Shown: positions 60,452 to 64,000 of the stretch, in pieces
Position numbering within the stretch: position 1 is the first letter of the stretch
How the letters are laid out: each line of letters opens with the position of its first letter
Assembly: GCF_014287875.1 (NCBI RefSeq)
Contig: NZ_JACOPN010000008.1
Location: 114,990 to 178,989 of the forward strand
Direction: 5' to 3'
Length of the DNA stretch: 64,000 nucleotides
Origin: Flintibacter faecis
Lineage (GTDB): Bacteria > Bacillota > Clostridia > Oscillospirales > Oscillospiraceae
The notes under the pieces: generated by a model
The model's database searches: none
Seen by the model: only the letters and a program-made list of their open reading frames with translations
What the model was told of the DNA's origin: nothing
Translations under genes and position numbers: made by a program

Positions 60452-61041
60452 CGGAACTATCGGAGGATGAAGTAGCAAAACAGGCACCTTTTGGTGCAAA
60501 ATGGCGCCTGCTGGCGCAAGTGGAAGTCCGCTGCTACATTCTGATTTCCAATATATCAGGTTCAGTAAAAGTAGCCCCGCTACAAATTCTTCAATTTCCG
60601 GTGATACTGCCGCACAAGTTTCAGGATGCAGAAAAGTTCAATCTGCAGTTCTCGGACTTCTCCGAAATCACTGAAACAGCGGACAAGCTCCGCTGGCTTC
60701 GATACCAGAAAGGCTTGCGGCAGAGAGACGTAGCTGACTACGCCGGTATATACCGAAGTACTTATATTCATTATGAAGAATATGGAAAGGACTTTTACTC
60801 TCCGAAGCACATGGAGAAAATCGCGCAGCTTTTCGAGGTTCCAGTCGAAAGACTTCTGGATGACTACAATCTCTTTCTGAGAAACGGCCAGGGTAAGCAG
60901 ATCAAGGCAATTCGAATGAAGCTTGGCCTAACGCAAAGAGAGTATGCTGATAGGCTAGGCATCAGCCTTTGCAACCTCAAACAATGGGAGCAGAACAGAA
61001 AACAACTTTTCAAATCCACTTGGGAGAAGTACTTCAAATAG
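60424..61041 (+). CDS. Double XRE-type helix-turn-helix regulator
   Basis: Up to 205 residues. Two helix-turn-helix domains of XRE type occupy about 86-146 ([20 protein letters not shown], then [20 protein letters not shown]) and 158-198 ([34 protein letters not shown]). The N-terminal 80 residues resemble nothing known, overlap the sigK end in another frame and lack a good Shine-Dalgarno, so the true start may be later. AT-rich compared with the flagellar locus. It is the first gene of the island beginning in sigK. A terminator follows at 61099. Confidence 0.75.
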   Translation: MYRKYYPHLAELSEDEVAKQAPFGAKWRLLAQVEVRCYILISNISGSVKVAPLQILQFPVILPHKFQDAEKFNLQFSDFSEITETADKLRWLRYQKGLRQRDVADYAGIYRSTYIHYEEYGKDFYSPKHMEKIAQLFEVPVERLLDDYNLFLRNGQGKQIKAIRMKLGLTQREYADRLGISLCNLKQWEQNRKQLFKSTWEKYFK

Positions 61042-61098
61042 AGGGTAAATGCTCTTAACTGCGATGAGAATGTACTGCGTGACTGTCGTATACAGAAT

Positions 61099-61140
61099 AA
61101 CCGAGCAGACTGGTCTTGATAATCAGTCTGCTCGGTTTTC
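61099..61140 (+). terminator. Terminator after the XRE gene
   Basis: A 14-base-pair stem (AACCGAGCAGACTG, 61099-61112, with CAGTCTGCTCGGTT, 61124-61137) followed by TTCT and ending the plus-strand unit. Confidence 0.85.
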
Positions 61141-61176
61141 TATCAGGTCAGCGTTCATGAGAACCCTGTGGATTTA

Positions 61177-61353
61177 TTATGCTTGTTCTTTCAAATGCTT
61201 CACTACTGCATCTACCAGCTCTAACTTTTGCTCCGTGGAACAGGGCAACTTCAAGATGTTCTTCAGTGCCTGCTCTGCATGAAATTTTGCAAGTTCATGG
61301 GCAAGTTCCTTTTGTGCTTGCTCTGACTTGGGATAGATTAGAAATACTTCCAT
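61177..61353 (-). CDS. Small helical protein, 58 residues
   Basis: A complete small frame (MEVFLIYPKSEQAQKELAHE, LAKFHAEQALKNILKLPCST, ends LKEQA) with AAAGGAGGG five bases before the ATG. Lys/Glu/Ala-rich and probably helical. Typical of small genes carried on mobile elements; function unknown. Confidence 0.65.
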   Translation of the reverse strand: MEVFLIYPKSEQAQKELAHELAKFHAEQALKNILKLPCSTEQKLELVDAVVKHLKEQA

Positions 61354-61544
61354 TGTTGCCCTCCTTTCCAGAGCGTTTGATGCTTAACTCTATGTGCGTT
61401 TTCCATTGCATATGCCGTGTCTGAATATTCCCAGACTTCGAATTCAGCATGTAGACCTCCTTCTACATAAACTAAAGAGCTCTTCAGAATAAATGTAGAA
61501 AAAGAGGGCCTTTTGACCACCCTAACGGGATAAAAATCTTCCAA
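61338..61544 (-). CDS. Possible small protein overlapping the next gene
   Basis: A 68-residue frame (ends AHRVKHQTLWKGGQQWKYF) overlaps the start region of the 58-residue gene. An alternative frame starts at an ATG after a strong AGAAGGAGGTCTAC and would give 51 residues. Composition does not settle which is real. The stretch 61354-61595 holds nothing else certain. Confidence 0.3.
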   Translation of the reverse strand: MEDFYPVRVVKRPSFSTFILKSSLVYVEGGLHAEFEVWEYSDTAYAMENAHRVKHQTLWKGGQQWKYF

Positions 61545-61580
61545 CGATTGACTATGCAGGAAGATAGGAAGAAAAAGAAA

Positions 61581-61614
61581 CAGCCCTGCTGCAGTTTACT
61601 CTGCAACAGGGCTG
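61581..61614 (-). terminator. Terminator overlapping the end of the 92-residue gene
   Basis: CAGCCCTGCTGCAG (61581-61594) pairs with CTGCAACAGGGCTG (61601-61614) with one mismatch; on the minus strand a T-rich stretch follows. The stop codon at 61596 lies in the loop. Confidence 0.7.
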
Positions 61615-61874
61615 CTCTCTTTTAATAATCTCTGCGTCTTTGCAATGACTGACCAAATATCCTTTTCGAATTGGATACTCCCATGAAATAACGGAGCCAA
61701 AAAGAAAAGGGCCTCCTTTATGTTCCTCAAATCCACATAATCGGTTCGGTTGTCTTGGAGGTGTTGATGCGTTTCATAATATCTGACCCGCACATCTTCT
61801 GATACAGAATCCGAAACGAAGTAGGTCGCAATAAGGCCGTCAATTAGCGCGACCTCATCCATCGTAAAGAACAT
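61596..61874 (-). CDS. Small protein of unknown function
   Basis: About 92 residues from ATG 61874 (after GGGAG), beginning MFFTMDEVALIDGLIATYFV; a longer frame from 61916 is possible. Soluble, with helices and acidic patches (YYETHQHLQDNRTDYVDLRN). No known family. It begins where the macro-domain remnant ends. Confidence 0.55.
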   Translation of the reverse strand: MFFTMDEVALIDGLIATYFVSDSVSEDVRVRYYETHQHLQDNRTDYVDLRNIKEALFFLAPLFHGSIQFEKDIWSVIAKTQRLLKESSPVAE

Positions 61875-61925
61875 ATAATTTCTCCCATCGTGAACAATAC
61901 CAGCATATAGTACCACACAGCGCTC

Positions 61926-62126
61926 TCAAGTACAAGATAATTCCTGTTCCGCAAAGCAGCAGCCATGGAGCGTTTCATATTCTGCCAGCAGCTCCGATCC
62001 AGCGGCACGATGAATGCAGCCGTCCACACCGCCGCCACCCAGCAGCGACTCGTTGGCAGCGTTGACGATGGCGTCCACCTTCATTTTTGTGATGTCATTT
62101 CTGACGATTTGAAGCGGCATAATCAA
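61926..62126 (-). pseudogene. Truncated macro-domain (ADP-ribose-binding) gene
   Basis: 66 residues starting [20 protein letters not shown] and [20 protein letters not shown], the clear N-terminus of a MacroD/YmdB-type macro domain, then losing the fold after LHGC and ending [10 protein letters not shown]. Complete proteins have about 170-260 residues. The downstream bases do not restore the family in any frame seen. A remnant, not a working gene. Confidence 0.8.
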
Positions 62127-62140
62127 GCCATCCCATTCGG

Positions 62141-62662
62141 TTACTTCGCGCCGGTCAGCAGCTTGTCCAGCGGGATTCGTTCCGGGTATTTTCCTTCGGT
62201 CAGAATGTCGTATAAATACCTGTTATCCAGAATCATATCGTCCCGGATAAGCTGCCAGTTTGCCTTTTTCCTGAAAAACACCTTGAAGATCAGAAAGTTC
62301 ATGATCGCCCCAATTACCGGCGTGGTCATGCCGAAAGCCTCGGTGTGAGAGAAATTGCATCCTGTTTCCGTTCTTTTTCCTTCAAAGGTGATGAACGCCG
62401 TCTTCTTGTCGCTCCGGAATACAATGCAGAAGTGGTTCTCATCCTGTTCGCATTCCGTAATCGTGCCTGTCACATCGTAGTCCAGCCCCATAACAATCTC
62501 GCGGAAGCGGACCTTACTTCCAGCATGATAGTTCCCGTTATAGAGATTGCATTCGATGTGGTAGGGACTCCATTTCACAAACTCTTCCTCAAAGTTAGCA
62601 GTCCATGCCTTTAATTTTTCATAGGAAGCCGGAATCTCTATCTGCTCGGTAAGTACAACCAT
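62141..62662 (-). CDS. SRPBCC-like (polyketide cyclase/START fold) protein
   Basis: A 173-residue soluble protein ([60 protein letters not shown]) with the pattern of SRPBCC ligand-binding proteins: an N-terminal strand and helix, a beta sheet, and a final long region with [16 protein letters not shown]. Ligand unknown. It lies 14 bases upstream of the macro-domain remnant on the same strand. Confidence 0.6.
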   Translation of the reverse strand: MVVLTEQIEIPASYEKLKAWTANFEEEFVKWSPYHIECNLYNGNYHAGSKVRFREIVMGLDYDVTGTITECEQDENHFCIVFRSDKKTAFITFEGKRTETGCNFSHTEAFGMTTPVIGAIMNFLIFKVFFRKKANWQLIRDDMILDNRYLYDILTEGKYPERIPLDKLLTGAK

Positions 62663-62687
62663 TTTTCTATTTCTCCTGTCAAAGCTG

Positions 62688-63191
62688 TCACCCCAAAATG
62701 ATTTTTCTAAGTCTTTCTAAATCGTCCTCATCCGGATGGGAAAGCGCACGGTCAAAGTTATCGATCAACGCATCAATATTTGCCGGATGCTCCGGCTGTG
62801 CCTTCATTTTCATATAGCGATCCCGTACAGACTGCGGCATTTTCCCCTGACACATATATTCTCCGACCACAGTATTGCTTGGGTCAACAGACTGCTTGAT
62901 GTGATCAAGAATCTTCTGGAAATATGCCGCACTGCCGCCGAAGCCCGCCGTCCCGAACAGAAAAATCTTTTTGCCTCTCAGCTTTGACAGCAGTTGCAAG
63001 ACAGCACTGTCCGCATTGCCCTTATCCGTCCAAAAGCCGACATAGAGCATTTCAGAGTGCAATTCCGCCGTTTCCGGCGCACCGAAATAATCACAGTCTT
63101 CTGACGGAAGCACTGCGCGGATTGTGTCGGCGAGTTTTTTCGTGTTGCCGGTCAAGCTGCTGAATATAATCGAATATCTTCCCTTATCCAT
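62688..63191 (-). CDS. Flavodoxin-family protein
   Basis: A 167-residue flavodoxin-like FMN protein. The phosphate-binding loop FSSLTGNTKKLADTI and later YVGFWTDKGNADSAV and FLFGTAGFGGSAAYFQKIL fit the fold. ATG 63191 follows GGAGG; the longer frame upstream reads through the next gene. Similar flavodoxins accompany bilirubin reductase in gut bacteria (BilS), but no reductase is in the window, so this is only a possibility. Confidence 0.8.
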   Translation of the reverse strand: MDKGRYSIIFSSLTGNTKKLADTIRAVLPSEDCDYFGAPETAELHSEMLYVGFWTDKGNADSAVLQLLSKLRGKKIFLFGTAGFGGSAAYFQKILDHIKQSVDPSNTVVGEYMCQGKMPQSVRDRYMKMKAQPEHPANIDALIDNFDRALSHPDEDDLERLRKIILG

Positions 63192-63211
63192 AGCAAAAGC
63201 CTCCTGCCTTA

Positions 63212-63421
63212 TCAAAGCGGCATCGGTGTCCGGGCAATCAGTATGACCGCAAGAATTGCGCCCACAAATGCCGCAGCCCCTATAACCGCCAACACCTTTT
63301 TGCCGAGTTTCTTCTTCACTGCCTTGCAGATCAGCGCGGCGCAAGCCATGCAGACAGCCGCAGCAACAAGTGCAATGCCCAACATTTCCCATAACCAAGA
63401 TAGTTCATATAGGATTTTCAT
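63212..63421 (-). CDS. Small membrane protein
   Basis: A 69-residue protein with two membrane segments (about 10-30, MLGIALVAAAVCMACAALIC; and about 44-63, VLAVIGAAAFVGAILAVILI) and a basic loop AVKKKLGKK. GGAGATG precedes the start. It lies 20 bases upstream of the flavodoxin gene on the same strand. Function unknown. Confidence 0.65.
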   Translation of the reverse strand: MKILYELSWLWEMLGIALVAAAVCMACAALICKAVKKKLGKKVLAVIGAAAFVGAILAVILIARTPMPL

Positions 63422-63454
63422 GCGATCAACATCTCCTGTTCGTTAAATTGGAAG

Positions 63455-64000
63455 TTAGCGATTTCTTTTTCCGGTATTCTCTGTCCCACGGATTTCCTCA
63501 TGATAGAAATAATCTACGATCACCGGATGCCCCTGCGGGACTCTGCCATAAGGCATTTCATTATCCGCAAAGACACAATCATACTTCTTAGCCATTTCCT
63601 CAGCTTTTACTTCAAGTGCTTCAAAGTAGCTACGGTTATGCTTGTTATAGATCTCGTCGTAAAGTGGTACAAGATCAGGATATTTTCCAGCGATATAATC
63701 CATAATTGTCTTTTTGAAACCGCCTCGAAGATTGAGATTTTCGAGCCAGAACAGATCGCACTGATCCTTTACCCGCTCAAAGATTGCTTCAAAATCCGTG
63801 ATGCCGGGGAATACCGGAGATACGAAACAGACTGTACGGATACCTGCATCATATACTTCCTTCATAGCAGCGATGCGCCGTTCAATGCTCGAAGCAGAGT
63901 CCATATCGTTCTTGAAATTTTCATCCAGTGTGTTGATCGACCATGAAACGGTCACTCGTCCAAGGTTCTTCAGCAGATCAATATCCCGTACCACAAGATC
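63455..64000 (-). CDS. SPL-family radical SAM protein (5' part off window)
   Basis: The C-terminal 181 residues of a radical SAM protein. The frame is open to the right edge, so the start and CxxxCxxC cluster are outside. Features of the SPL/Rv2578c-type family: VRDIDLLKNLGRVTVSWSIN, DMDSASSIERRIAAMKEVYD, AGIRTVCFVSPVFPGITDFE, and the C-terminal region NLNLRGGFKKTIMDY. Related proteins repair DNA or modify other substrates; the role here is not known. AT-rich compared with the flagellar locus. Confidence 0.78.
   Translation of the reverse strand, partial: DLVVRDIDLLKNLGRVTVSWSINTLDENFKNDMDSASSIERRIAAMKEVYDAGIRTVCFVSPVFPGITDFEAIFERVKDQCDLFWLENLNLRGGFKKTIMDYIAGKYPDLVPLYDEIYNKHNRSYFEALEVKAEEMAKKYDCVFADNEMPYGRVPQGHPVIVDYFYHEEIRGTENTGKRNR

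Noticed and set aside
60424..60530. Rest of sigK in another frame after the stop (simple frameshift)
   Set aside because: No frame after 60451 resembles sigma-K regions 3 or 4, so a single-base frameshift cannot explain the truncation.
1..64000. tRNA or rRNA genes
   Set aside because: No cloverleaf-like segment with CCA-adjacent acceptor or rRNA signature was recognised on either strand by eye; a dedicated search could still find one.

Overview
The window carries one very large flagellar and chemotaxis locus (about positions 300 to 57,000) of a GC-rich, spore-forming Firmicute, followed by a repeat-rich spacer, a few housekeeping genes, and a lower-GC island that starts inside a sporulation sigma factor gene. 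FliY, CheC, CheD and CheV, the FliW-CsrA pair, SwrD/FlbD, SigD, YerC and sigma-K, with no P or L ring genes, indicate Clostridia or Bacilli. High GC and dispersed palindromic repeats suggest a gut Oscillospiraceae-type bacterium (compare Intestinimonas, Flavonifractor, Oscillibacter). The genus is an inference.

Layout. 1-2710 (minus): an operon of a FliK-like protein, an FlhB C-domain protein, a PilZ c-di-GMP receptor and an SLH protein (cut by the window edge). 2820-7374 (plus): cheA, cheW, cheR, cheB, with a terminator. 7492-13093: a sigma-28-type promoter, then flgM, flgN, flgK, flgL, a DUF6470 protein, fliW, csrA and a YjfB-like gene, then a terminator. 13252-39369: a consensus sigma-A promoter and the main fla/che operon, from flgB through the motor, export apparatus, sigD, the rod genes, cheC, cheD and cheV to an EAL-like/HDOD protein. 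39427-41139 (minus): parA and a comFB-like gene. 41304-44540: fliD, fliS and a FliT-like gene. 44586-48152: a C39-type peptidase, divergent to a lone FtsE-like ATPase, then a chemoreceptor. 48408-53978: fapA, a CheX-like gene, a response regulator, an FtsA-like gene and a membrane protein. 53921-55327 (minus): a single-domain Clp-type AAA+ protein. 55550-56785: flagellin.

How the parts work together. SigA transcribes the hook-basal-body operon, which includes sigD. FlgM holds SigD until hook completion. Sigma-28-like -10 boxes then appear ahead of cheA, flgM, fliD, the chemoreceptor and flagellin. FliW and CsrA are encoded together, and the flagellin leader has a GGA-loop hairpin plus a GGA in its Shine-Dalgarno, as expected for CsrA control. 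Adaptation uses CheR/CheB, CheC/CheD and CheV. PilZ, EAL-like and ComFB-like proteins point to c-di-GMP input.

Right end. 56,905-57,590 is a mosaic of dispersed repeats without a gene. yerC, a lipoprotein gene and an unassigned gene follow. sigK stops after 115 codons, near the site where skin elements interrupt it in Bacillus subtilis and Clostridioides difficile. GC falls to about 37% inside the gene. Beyond lie an XRE-type regulator, very small genes, a broken macro-domain gene, an SRPBCC-like protein, a flavodoxin, a small membrane protein and a radical SAM gene cut by the window edge. No tRNA, rRNA or CRISPR array was seen.
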